Below, piece after piece: positions 23,886 through 35,132 of a DNA stretch of 64,000 nt. The first letter of the stretch is position 1, and each line of letters opens with the position of its first letter. The translations under genes and the position numbers were made by a program. The DNA comes from Oidiodendron maius Zn (taxonomy: Eukaryota > Ascomycota > Leotiomycetes > Myxotrichaceae). The notes below the pieces were generated by a model. The model did no database searches, was not told the DNA's origin, and saw only the letters and a program-made list of their open reading frames with translations. Where the stretch lies: positions 1,426,001-1,490,000 of the forward strand of contig KN832878.1 in assembly GCA_000827325.1 (NCBI GenBank). Reading direction: 5' to 3'.

Positions 23886-24920
23886 TCATAATTTCGATTG
23901 CCGTCCTCGAGAGAGAACCATGCCGCCATCCACAGTGATGTCAACGCCGTTTCTATCCAATGTTAGTCAAGAAATATCATCAAGAGTGAGGATGCTCACA
24001 TATAGCTTCCAGCAGACGAACACAGATATATCATCACCCCAGCAATATCTTCGGCCTTACCTAACCTTTTGCGGGGGTTGGCTTCCTCCAGTTCGGATGT
24101 GCCTCCTAACTTATCTATGAGCCCATCTGCCAACTTGCTTGGAAAGAAGCCCGGGGCCACTATATTTGTTGTGATATTTTTTGGTCCCAGTTCAATTGCG
24201 AGATTCCTCCCGAGATGCTATATTACATTAATAAGACGGAAGCAAAGAATTCGGACCACCTACATGAGCTGCCGCCTTTGATACAGAGTACATGATCGTA
24301 CCATTCTCTCCAACGTGTGGAACATTTATACCGGCAGTAGAGCTAACAATAATTATCCTCGATGGATCTTGTCGTGTTCCCGAAGCCGCCAACAATGGAG
24401 TAAATCTCGTATTGTCAGCTCATCTCTTTCGTCGGGAAAGCACAACTCACTTCTGTGCCAAAAGAAACACCCCACGAACATTCAGATCCAGAATCTTTGT
24501 TGTCGCATGATCTGGCGCATCCTCAAATGTTGAACCCCATGTAGCTCCTGCATTTGCAACGAGAATATCAAGCTTGCCTTCGACCTTCTCGACCTCTTTC
24601 ACAAGACGAACAATTTCCGCTTCGGAGGAGACATTTGCTGGAATTCCCACCGCACTGCCCTTCAAGCCTGGTAGGATATTGAGCTTTGCGACTGCTTGAT
24701 CGATCCCCTGCGGTCCTTCGGCCTTTCGAGCGGTGATAATGACCTTCTTTGCTCCCGCTCGAAGCAATGCCGTCGCGGTGTGGAGACCAAGTCCCCGCGA
24801 TCCTGCAACAGTCCCATTAGAGCATTCGAGTCAGTATAGCAATGATCGCTCACCTCCAGTAACCAGAGCAACTTTCCCGTCCAGGCGGAACAAATGATCG
24901 AAGTCTTGAAGTTCAGACAT
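23886..24920 (-). CDS. Peroxisomal short-chain dehydrogenase/reductase (RhlG-like), ends SKL
   Basis: NAD(P)-dependent SDR. The start at 24920 reads MSELQDFDHLF. The cofactor motif TGGSRGLG is split by the first intron (about 24797-24845). Later exons carry NAGATWGS, a catalytic Tyr-Lys pair in MYSVSKAA near 24275, and IVAPGFFPSKLADGL near 24140. The last codons are GRQSKL and then stop at 23886-23888. SKL is the canonical peroxisomal targeting signal 1. The relatives are 3-oxoacyl or 3-hydroxyacyl-type reductases and rhamnolipid RhlG-like enzymes. This fits a 3-hydroxyacyl step or a carbonyl reduction inside peroxisomes, where fungi carry out beta-oxidation. Its start lies only 303 bp from the divergent acyl-CoA ligase. 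Confidence 0.83.
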
Positions 24921-25223
24921 AATGAGACGAAGAGGAATAAATTACTATGGCAACAATTCGAGGACTTTCCTATCGCTCAGTCTTTCCGCTGGCCACTCAT
25001 AGCTTTGGGATTTCGGGCCATTCGGGCTACACTTCTCCGCACGGCGTGACTTGACTCTCTTAAATCTCCGCTTGTGATTAGTCTCATGCACGTCCACATC
25101 ATAGCTTGCCAAGATCAACCTCGGGCTCGGATCGTAAATGAGAGAAGTACTCTTCCAAAATCCCTGCCTTTCCAGAACCAGTTTTAATTTTCGTTGGAAA
25201 GATAGAGTTGAAAGTCAACCAAG
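24921..25223. promoter_or_regulatory. Compact bidirectional promoter (SDR-SKL and CoA ligase)
   Basis: A 303 bp gap between divergent ATGs. It contains TTCTCCGC at 25033-25040, shared with two other cluster promoters, and a repeated CGGGC motif at about 25014 and 25023. Suggests common control of the peroxisomal SDR and the CoA ligase. Confidence 0.45.
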
Positions 25224-26991
25224 ATGCCTCTCTTTTCACCATTTCCGGAACTACAAATTCCTAAAGTCGACATCCTCACTTATCTTTTCCCCCCTGGTGA
25301 AACACAGTCGAGGGACCCTTTATGGATTGATTCGGAGGATACGAAAATATCTTTGTCACCAGTCCAATTGCTCCAATGGGTCAAAAGACTCGCATTCGGA
25401 CTGGAGAGATCTGGCACCAAAAAAGGGGAGGTGGTCATGATATATACTCCAAATCATATCTTTGTTCCAGTTGCATATCTCGGTATCGTGGGTGCTGGAT
25501 ATGCCTTCTGTGGAGCAAACCCAATCTATACCTTACCCGGTGAGTGAGAAGATTCAACGGAGGCCGGTCGCCCAGTTAACCCTAAGACCCAGAAATGGTG
25601 CATCAACTCAAAACTACTGGAGCCCAGATCATCCTGTCTCACCCAGATGTAATCAGGACAGCTGTGGCAGCTGCAAAAGAAGTAGGAATCTCAAAAAGCA
25701 GAATATTTCAATTTTCAGACCAAGAAAATCAGACACTTGATGGTGTGAAAGATTGGAGACACCTGGTCGGCACTCCACTGGAAGGAGAGCAATATTTCTG
25801 GCCGAAACTCAGTCCTGAAGAATCCTTGAATACGGTAGCCACTATCAATTATTCATCTGGGACCACAGGACTCCCCAAAGGTGTGTGCGTTAGTCACCAC
25901 AATCTCATCGCGAATATCGAACAGACCATCTTTATGAAATACGTCTACAAGCCATTCACCAGAGACAACAGACCACCAGAGAGATGGCTTGGGTTCCTTC
26001 CTTTATATCATGCATATGGTCAGCTCTGGACTATTCTAATAGCACTCAAGCTTCGAGTCCCAGTCTATATCATGAAAAAATTCGTGTACGAGGACTTCCT
26101 ACAAGCGATTCAGAGCTTCAAAATCACAAACCTTCAGGTGGCACCCCCGATCTTGGTCATGCTGAGCAAACGACCAGAGACCGCAAACTACGATATCAGC
26201 AGCGTAAAGGAAGTCCTTTGCGGTGCAGCACCACTCTCTAAGGAGCTACAAAATGACGTCTCGAAACACTTCAATCTGCAGGTCAACCAGGGTTGGGGAA
26301 TGACTGAAGTTACATGTGGTGCTCTTCATGTTCCTGGGGGAATTTATGATGATTCTGGGAGTGTGGGGCAACTAGACCCTAACACAGAGTGTGTGTTGCG
26401 TGATGATAGCGGGAAGGAAGTTGAAACCGGCCAACCAGGAGAGATGTATATCCGTGGTCCCCAAGTGTGCTTAAGGTATTGGAGGAATGATCAAGCAACT
26501 AAGGAGTCGCTTAGTGATGATAAATGGCTGAAGACTGGGGACGTGGCGATTTGTGATAAGAGAGGGTTTTTCTGGATTGTTGATCGGAAGAAGGTGTGCC
26601 ATTAGGTCCTCTACGATCTTATGTCCGCTGACAAGTCTAGGAACTCATCAAGGTCAATGCGCTCCAAGTGTCCCCAGCCGAACTCGAAGCGGTCCTATTA
26701 GAGCACGAACATATTGCGGACGCTGCTGTCGTCGGTATCACATTACACAACGAGGAGTGGCCAAGAGCTTACGTAGCTATTCAAGACGCTGCGAAGGGAA
26801 AAGTGACACCTGGGGAAATTCAGGAGTGGATTAAAGCACGAGTTGCGAAGCATAAGTGGTTGGTTGGAGGCGTCACATTTGTAGACGAGATACCAAAGTT
26901 AGCCAGTGGGAAGATTCAAAGGAAGGTTATGAGGGAGTGGTCAAAGGCTGATGCGAAGATTTTGGAGAAGGAGGTTAAGTCGAGGTTTTAA
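25224..26991 (+). CDS. AMP-dependent acyl-CoA ligase, 4-coumarate:CoA ligase-like
   Basis: Activates a carboxylic acid with ATP and CoA. Three exons: 25224 to about 25541, about 25593 to 26594, and about 26639 to 26991. AMP-binding P-loop YSSGTTGLPKGV, then GWGMTEVTCG, the ATP/hinge motif TGDVAICDKRGFFWIVDRKK (split by intron 2 before ELIKVN) and the C-terminal catalytic Lys in KLASGKIQRKV. About 555 residues, normal for the 4CL/luciferase-like family. It ends KSRF, which resembles but does not match a canonical peroxisomal signal. In the cluster it would activate the acid made by the alcohol and aldehyde dehydrogenases, for beta-oxidation. Confidence 0.88.
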
Positions 26992-27529
26992 GCTTGTAGA
27001 GGAATTTAAAAATTTGTGCTCCCAATAAAGTCTTCGAGGTATGAAGTGATCTGAATTGTCTCCAAGATCAGGCCTCAGCCGAATCTTCAGCCTCAACATT
27101 TACACCTATAGATTGCTCTATTTCACAAGGAGCTGTGTCACTCCAATTTTGCCTTTCTAGCCTATGCTAGCAAGATTCTTTACTGGCTATGATGGCCTTG
27201 AGATCCAATTGGGGTGTATCGAATGACAACTTTCCTCTGCCGCCGGTTAACCTTTTCCGAATTCCCTCAAACCAAAACACGCTACTAAGCGGAACAATGC
27301 GCGATCATCCGTCTAGTTAGTGTATTATCAGTGGACTTTGGATATGAGTCTCCGAAGCACTTCTCCCGGAGAGGCAAACCTCGCGGGCAGTTCCGCAACC
27401 ATGGCCTGAGGAAGAATGTAAATCATTGTTAGTCGGCCGTTGACACATGGCAGTCTGTCTTACTAAATCTCTTCTGCATTTGCATCTTTTAATTACTTTT
27501 GCAAAAGTCTCAGTCTGAACTTCTCTGCG
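26992..27529. other. Intergenic, promoter of BVMO copy 2
   Basis: A 0.54 kb gap between two plus-strand genes. It contains CGG-N10-CCG at about 27244-27259, a possible palindromic Zn2Cys6 site. No gene is visible. Confidence 0.4.
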
Positions 27530-29499
27530 ATGTTCTCCTATCTCTCTTCTCTCTGGAACGCAGCACTGAGCGTCCGTCCGTCCAAGCCATCTACTATGGC
27601 GCCCTCAACAATGTCAAACGCCAACGGCATCAATGGTATCAATGGGGCCAGCATCACTTACTCAGGCACACCGGGTTCAGCCACCTACAAAATCCTACCT
27701 CAGCACCACTCCAAGCCAACCAAACTACGCGTGGCAGGTGTCGGTGCTGGCGCAACAGGTATCTGCCTCGCCTACAAAATGGAACGCATGCTCGAGCCCG
27801 GTTCCTGGGAACTCACTCTCTTTGAAAAGAACGCACATTTCGGAGGCACATGGTACGAGAATACATATCCAGGCGTGGCATGCGATATTCCGTCGCATCT
27901 GTACACATTTTCCTGGGACCCGAATCCCAACTGGAGTCATTATTACGCGTACGGGCCTGAAATCCAGAAGTATTTTGAAGACTTTGTAGAGAGGCACGGG
28001 ACTCGGAAGTATATGAAACTGAATACAAAACTTATGGAGGCGAGATGGAATGAGGAGGAGGGTGTTTGGACAGTGGTTCTGGAGGATCAAGTGAGTGGGG
28101 GGAGGTGGGAGGATTGGTGTCATGTTTTAGTTAATGGGACTGGAATTCTGAACAATTGGAAATGGCCGGATATTAAAGGATTGCACGATTTCAGGGGGGC
28201 GTTAATGCATTCCGCCAAGTGGGATCATAGTGTAGACTTTGAAGGGAAGACTGTGGGGATTGTTGGGACCGGGAGTACGAGTGTGCAGATTGTCCCGCAG
28301 TTGCAGAAAGAGGTGGGAAAGTTGAAGGTGTTTATGCGGAGTCCGACCTGGATTAGTCCCCCTTTTGGTAGCGGTGAGTTTGTTTCGAATATGGACTAAA
28401 AGACTGGCACTGATGGATCGTGACAGGTGTGCTGGGACAAGAATTACTGAAGGGAGCAGAGCAAGAACCTGGACAGAGACAGTATGCCTTTACTGAAGCA
28501 GACAAAAGAAAGTTCACCGAAGATCCACAGTATTTCCTCCAATTCCGCAAGAAAATCGAAGCAGAAATAAACTCGCTGTTCGGGATGTACCAGCAAGGCT
28601 CAGAAATGTCTAACAAATTCCGGGAAACAATCATAAATGAGATGAACCGTAGAATTGGTCCGGGGCACGAAGAGTTGAAGAAATTTATTATACCGAAGTG
28701 GTCGCCAGGCTGCCGACGAATCTCCCCTGGCGATGGATATCTTGAATCATTAGTGAAGGACAACGTGCAACCGGTCTTCAACAACATTCAAAGGGTGGTT
28801 TCAGAGGGAATAGTCACCGCCGACGGCACAACCCACAACCTCGACATCCTTGTCTGCGCAACGGGCTTCAGAGTTGCTTTCCGCCCAGCCTTCAAAGTAA
28901 TCAACGGCGCCGGCTCCACCCTCGACGAAGACTGGGGCAGCAGCCCCAACCTCTACCTTGGTCTTTCCGCCCCGCGTTTCCCAAACTTCTATACAATTGT
29001 CGGACCGGGCGCAACATGGTCGAGTGGGACATTACTACCGAGCATTGAGACGAGCGTTGAGTATGCGGTGAAGATGATGCGCAAGATTCAGGCGGAGGCG
29101 ATACGAAGTGTGGATGTGAAGCAAGAGGCGCTAGATGATATTTATGCCCATTTTGACGAGTTTCATAAGACGACCGTTTGGCAGGAAGAGTGTAGAAGTT
29201 GGTTTAAAGACGGGAAGATTAAGAATAGAATTTATCTTTGGCCTGGATCGGTATGCACTCCCTCCCATTCGAAATTGGTGTAATAAAAATAGGCATGACC
29301 TAACAGTACCTGAAAATAGACAATCCACTTTTTGAAAACGATCGCCGAACCAAGATTCGAGGATTATAATATCAGGTATAAATACAAGAACCGCTTTGCA
29401 TTCCTGGGAAATGGAGAAGTGAAGGCGCATATGAAGCTGGATGTGCAGGGATTGGCGCCATATATAAGGGATAGCGACCATGGGTGGTATGTTGATTAG
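27530..29499 (+). CDS. Baeyer-Villiger monooxygenase (FAD/NADPH), copy 2
   Basis: Second ring- or chain-oxygenating flavoprotein of the cluster. The start at 27530 gives MFSYLSSLW; internal Met at 27596 or 27611 would drop a Ser/Pro-rich leader. Three exons: 27530 to about 28369, about 28427 to 29250, and about 29319 to 29499. FAD motif VGAGATG, GTWYENTYPG, Baeyer-Villiger fingerprint FRGALMHSAKWD, NADPH motif GTGSTSVQIVP and ATGFRVAF are all intact. About 620 residues. It is clearly diverged from copy 1 (7032-8915), so this is not a recent duplication. Two such enzymes suggest either two ketone steps or two substrate ranges. Confidence 0.87.
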
Positions 29500-30729
29500 A
29501 TTTGTTATTTTTTGGCCTATTCTTGAGAGGTAGAGTGTTCAGATTAGTGGATAAGGGGTCTTCCAACCTATTCGCGCTTAAGGTCGAGAGATTCGAATCT
29601 GTTCCAAAGGCGTAAATTGTGCATCGGATAAGACTCGCCTGATATTTTATGGCCAGGGTGGAAATGTAAAGGGGCGTTGAGCAGCGAATACGGTTAATAT
29701 TCCGAACAATTTTGTTCGTAGCCAGGGTCACTGTTGCCCCACCAGATCTGTCTGGATGCATCGATTGATGGCCGAACAGTCGATCGTCCTCGAAACCTTA
29801 ACACATTACATGGACAAATGCAGCCTGGGGGAAACGCCACAAGCGTCCCCGCCTTTGAGGAAGGATGTTGAGGCATTTTGCGGACGACAGATGTCCATTT
29901 AGGACTCCGTCTCTCGAGACATTTCGCCTCTATCTTCGCTTCAGCCATGTTTCGAGTAGGGCCAATGAAGAGGGACAGAAAAGTTATGCAATCCGGGCAA
30001 AGGGAGAATTTTCCGCCACTGCGTAGTGAATCATCACGTGGAGCGCCAAGTGCGGATGCATACGAGTCATTTTCGAGGGGCCAGCTATATCCAGGTCCTG
30101 GCTGAATCTTAGAACTGTAAAAACCCAATCTAATTCTTAAAAGTACATAGTACTGTTGCGGAGCGGACGCCCGCTAAACCCCCTGGAACCTAGCCCGTAA
30201 CCTTTTGTACTTTTCCGGGCTTTGTCAGAGCGCATGAGGGTTGAGGCCTCAGGAAACTCGGCACCACCTGCCTTCTTTACACCGCGATACAATTGGTAAA
30301 TTGAATCCGTAAGAGGGAAGGTGGCCTAGATATAGCTAAGGCTGGCCTAGATTTAGCTGGCTCCATATCAATATCGCTAAGATTGGAGGCTAATTCCGTG
30401 GTTGCCAACCTAGGACGCCAGTGGGTATTCCTCTCGGGATCATGATTGGGGCACGTCTAGGGCAAAACCAGGGATGCATAAGTAACAACCGTGACAAGCG
30501 GCATGAGGTGGGGTGGGACCTGCCCATGGGGTACCACGTGCATACATTGCTCTGCCCCGGCCCGCCGTGATTCCGTGGGGAAGTGATTTTCTTGGAGACG
30601 TCGATTTCCCGGCTTTCTCCATTTGTTCGGCCTGTTCTACATAGCTTGTGCTGTGAGAGCAGTCTTCTGGTGAAGACCGTCCAATTGACTGTCGATGCGC
30701 ATCAATGGGCTTTTGAGTACGACGCCAAG
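29500..30729. other. Intergenic, no supported gene
   Basis: 1.2 kb between Baeyer-Villiger gene 2 and the right-hand transcription factor. Short frames at 29694-30128 have no domain. Likely the long 5' region of the regulator. Confidence 0.4.
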
Positions 30730-33417
30730 ATGATTCGGCAGGCTGGAAGTGCCCATAATCCTGCTACGAATGCTTCTGAGTTTGGAGGCAATGGGCCAGG
30801 AGTGCAGCAAATATCTACGTCAGGACAAACTATATCAGACTCCAAGACATCTACGTCAAAAGCCGCAGCGACCCGTCATCGAGCATCCATTGCATGTGCG
30901 TCCTGCCGAGATCGCCGGATTCGAGTAAGGAACAAAAATAATCATTAAAACTCTGCTTACCACCGATAGTGTGTCGTGCCTCCGGGAGAACAGGATTGTA
31001 ATCAATGCAAGCGCTCGAAAACGGAGTGTATCATCAGAAACGACGATGAAAGACGACGGTGAGTTTCGTGCCATATCTGTGTGGAGATCTCTAACAATTC
31101 AGCCCCATCTCAAAAGCATACATGGCATCCCTCACAGATCGCGTTGCCCTGCTAGAAAGCATGCTCATCGAAACTGGAAAAGCAGTTCCTCCAGCACAAT
31201 ATCCGCCCAAGACGCGAGCAGAAGCCCCAGTCCCGCAGACAAATGCAGATTCGAACCAAGCGCAACACCAGCTGCCCACCTCAGAACAGAGCACGACCCC
31301 TCAAAGCATGCCGGATGAATCGACAGATGGAGATAACGGATATCAGAATGACAACCCGTTGCACAGCGCCATGGACCCACATCCGCCAAGAATCGAACGG
31401 GCGAAGAAGGAAGGTCTGGTACATAAACTACTCTCCACTCGTGGACATCTTAGCTTTGATCAGTTGAGTGGCCGGCTCCGGTTCTTCGGGCCCGCCTCGA
31501 ATTTCCATATATACGCTGACAGTAATGTCCCCATCGACAGTCGCGAGTCACCGGAACAAGTCCGACGCACCGAACGAATAATCCGATCTCTGACAATAGA
31601 GACACATGATTACCTCATGGAACTATTCTGGGAATATTACAACAGCGTGCTTCATATTGTGCACAAGGCAGCTTTCAATGAGGACATGCAGAGCTCGAAA
31701 AACAGGTACTATTCTGGATTCTTGCATATTTGTATCTTGGCGATGGGATACAGGTTTGCGGACTTGGAGAGAGACGATATGAAGAAGATTACACTTAGGA
31801 ATAGAGAGTGCACATTACACCAAGAGGCAAAGTATATGCTGGATATGGAGCTGGAACGGCCAGGTGGAATTCCTTCGGTGCAGGCGTTTCTGTTGCTTGG
31901 GGATTTGGAATGTGGTGTTGGGAGAGATAACACGGGATGGATGTATGCTGGTACGTTTTGCGGGAAATACTTCTTGATCGTGGAGCTGACATGTCTAAGG
32001 GATGGCGAACAGACTTTGTTTTGATCTGGGACTACATCTGGACTGCCAGAATGATGGGCTGCCCGAGAAGGAGATTCAAATTCGGCACATGACTTTGTTT
32101 GCATGCGCTATTTATGACAAGTAAGTTCTGCCTATATTTCAATTTGCCAGCACTGATAGCCCTAGATACTGGGCTCTTTTCTTGGGCCGACCGACAGGGA
32201 TTAAGAGTGCAGACTTGGAGATGTATCGATTATCAAAGCAATTTGCTTGTCTATCAGCTTGCAAGCCAGCAGGAATCCAGAAAAGCTGGGAGACCCAGAT
32301 ATATGAAGAACTCCTTGATTTGATGGAGCTAGCAGGCAAGATTGCAGAGATCAGAGACGCGGGTACGCAGACTGCTAAAGATATCGACAAGGACAATAAC
32401 GCCTATTTGTATGTGATGAACCTGGACAGACAGCTTCAAACCTGGTATCGAAGACTGCCAGAAAATCTGGTGTGGAAGCCAGAGAACATTCAAACCGCTC
32501 CTTTTTCGTACTTCCTACTTCACCAACAATACCACTGCAGTCTGATCCTTCTTCACCGACCATGGGCAAAGTACGAAGATCCGCCAACCCCAGACTCCGA
32601 GGATGGGAGCGATGAGGAGGCACTCATGAATATTGATGACAACCACTCATTCATGTCACGATCCATCTGCACCCGACAAGCTATCCGTGTAGCCCGCATC
32701 TTTTGGCATCATCGCCAACGCTTCAATACCCGGCAAATCTTCGTCACCGGAATCCAACACGCCGGCACGGCAGCAACCGCCCTCGTTGCGGCTCTAGCCT
32801 TCATCAAAAACGTCAAAGACCGCAAAAACAACATGCAGTACCTAGAATGCCTTGCCTTAGCCCTGTACGATATGTCATTCACTTATCAACCCGCTGCCTC
32901 CATGTCATCAATCCTACAAGCTGTTATGCTAGAGCTCCAAAATGCGAGCGCAAAGACACCGCCTCCTGATCAGCGTTACTTGCGAGGTGACAACGTGACT
33001 ATTCCAGCACGAAGAGAAAGCACGAACGAAACAGACGAACATCGAATTTTCAAGAAGCGCCAATTATCTTGCCCCTCAGTCACAAGGCCAAACACTTTCC
33101 CCTCTTCCACATCGTCAATTCCTCCGCTCAACGACTTCTCCAAAACGCCAGCATCGAAGTCACCATCCTCAATAAACACAGTGGGGATGCAGCTCAACAC
33201 AGAGACCGAAATAGGCAGAAACGGCTACGTGATGATCACGCCGCGGAGCGAAAGAGCGGCCTGGCCAATGTTGAACAGTGATCTGAACCCGCTGGATTAT
33301 CCGATGGGATTCACGGGGATGAATATAGGCGGAGCGTGGATGGATATGGGTGAGGGAGGAGAGTGTGAGGGTACGGGCGAAGGGAAGAACACTGAGTTGG
33401 ATTTCTTTTCTTTTTGA
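30730..33417 (+). CDS. Zn2Cys6 transcription factor, Nit-4/NirA-like
   Basis: Nuclear regulator. The start at 30730 gives MIRQAGSAHN; an in-frame Met exists further up at 30583. Zinc cluster C-X2-C-X6-C-X8-C-X2-C-X6-C, with an intron (about 30925-30967) directly before the third Cys. It is followed by a second intron near 31057-31103 and a coiled-coil-like linker (SLTDRVALLESML). The fungal-specific TF domain follows: LLSTRGHLSFDQLSGRLRFFG, LHICILAMGYRFAD, PSVQAFLLLGDLECGVGRDNTGWMYAG, then MACRMAFDLGLHLD after a 57 nt intron, and LHRPW. The C-terminus is Ser/Thr/Pro-rich. About 830 residues. It sits at the right border of the catabolic genes and is the likeliest specific regulator. Confidence 0.83.
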
Positions 33418-35132
33418 TATGGTAGGTGCTTGGGATTTGTATACTGGAAGGTAATCCACTTTTAGCAAAGAATCAATAAGATCAATTCAAATCAGGCCAG
33501 TACATAGGATACTCTGAAACCCTTCATATTTTACACAACAAGATGCCAGCTCGCTATTCCTAAACGCTCTAGATTTAGATCGACATTGGATGCTGTGAGG
33601 CTTATCGCGGCAGGGCATTCAGAGTCCCTGGCCCTATAGCTCAGTGGCTTCCTATTTAGAAGCGTATAGGGTATTTTGGCCAGCTACAGGACACATTACG
33701 GGCCACGTACCACTTTTACCCAGCCCGTTGGCCGCGTTCTTAGCACAACCTTCTATGTACCAACGGTGGCTGTAACAAGAACCCTATGTCTCCCGTAAGC
33801 AGCGGCGCCTTTGTCTAGGCTCAACTTAGCCAAGCTCATCTTCGGCTTAGGTCTGCTTAGAGCTACTTAGGGTCTACTTACGCCCATTAAATATCGCGAC
33901 TTAGCCAAGACTGACCTCATTAGAAACTATTAACTTTTAACAAGGGCCTTTTAAACTCCTCTCTAACTAAGGATCCTAAATATGTTATTACTTGTACTAT
34001 AGAGATAGATATTGAAGACTATAATCTAAGATAGTACTTTTATATCTATACTTTAAATATAACTATCTATTGACTAGGGCTTCAAGCACATATGTCACGA
34101 TGTCTCAGGATAGTGGCAATATACGCAATGGCATACGACTGTATAGTCGTAATGGCTTACGCATGTTGCCACATAAGCAGGTATATAATAAGCGTTGTGT
34201 TCTGTAGTCTAATCCCCTTAGTTGTCTCTGCATCACTTAATATAACACTGAGTTTCACCTTGATTCCTGACTACAACCTGTGCACCTATATTGCCTCAGT
34301 TCAAGACTATCTCTTCTTACTTTTATAGCTTTCCTCTCCTATCTTCTCTCCTGTCTTCTCTCTTACCTTTCTAATACTACTCTTATTAAGTAAATCCCTT
34401 TCTTTATATAGATATTTATATCTATATATATAAACCTTTATATACTATAAAAGGACTAAGCTTAAAGGAGTAAATAGAGGTAGCCTTAAGTAAAGGATAA
34501 ATCTAATAATAATTATAAACCCTTTGTAAGAAACTTAATAAACAAAATAATTAACTATAATATAATACAATATAGAATTTTTAAGAAGTATATGTTAATT
34601 ATAATAACCTTACTATAGTTTAGGCTAAACAATGGAGTTGTAGATAAGAAGTACTATATTAAGATTTATATACTAAGCTAAAGAGACAAGAAGGAGACTT
34701 AAGGATTTAGATATAAATATTACAACACTCCCTTTATTGTTAGAAACAAGCTAAGCCAAAGAGTAGGGAATATACAATTTTTATAGGGGGGTAGAAAGCG
34801 GCTTAAACGGCTGCGGTACTGCTGCAGTGTGGGGTAGGCTCGGATTCCCACAGCACTTAACTTGCTTAGTTGACATATAATAATTGGTTACACTATTGGA
34901 GGCGTTTCTAACTGGCGATAGCTTTATCTTTTAGCGCTTATTGCGATGCGTAACCAACATGGGCCAATCAACCCAGCTCCTAAATGAGGCTAACGAACTG
35001 CATGTTGCAGTGTAAAAGCTCGTGGACAAGCTAAGTTGGTTAGTCAATAGTACTGTTAGTTGATCATAAACAAAACCCTGAGCTAACACTTGATCGATCT
35101 GGAAGAAAACAAAAAGAGGCCCAACCCCAATC
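33418..35132. other. AT-rich intergenic DNA with repeat remnants
   Basis: No gene is visible. A solo LTR lies at 34068-34306. From about 33880 on, the DNA is very AT-rich and full of TA-containing hexamers, as expected of decayed repeats after RIP-like mutation. This marks the right end of the catabolic cluster. Confidence 0.5.
34068..34306. mobile_element. Solo LTR, Ty1/copia-like, family A (copy 1)
   Basis: A 239 bp block flanked by an exact 5 bp target duplication (CTATC, 34063-34067 and 34307-34311). It is closely similar to 62603-62890, which has a different duplication. No internal element region is present, so it is a fossil left by recombination between LTRs. It appears old, with scattered differences from the other copy. 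Confidence 0.75.

Noticed and set aside
29694-30128. 144-codon minus-strand frame upstream of the right regulator
   Set aside because: No recognisable motif, and weak start context. Likely promoter DNA.
33635-33670. Possible tRNA A box (CTATAGCTCAGTGGC)
   Set aside because: No B box or acceptor stem at the right distance; cannot form a tRNA.
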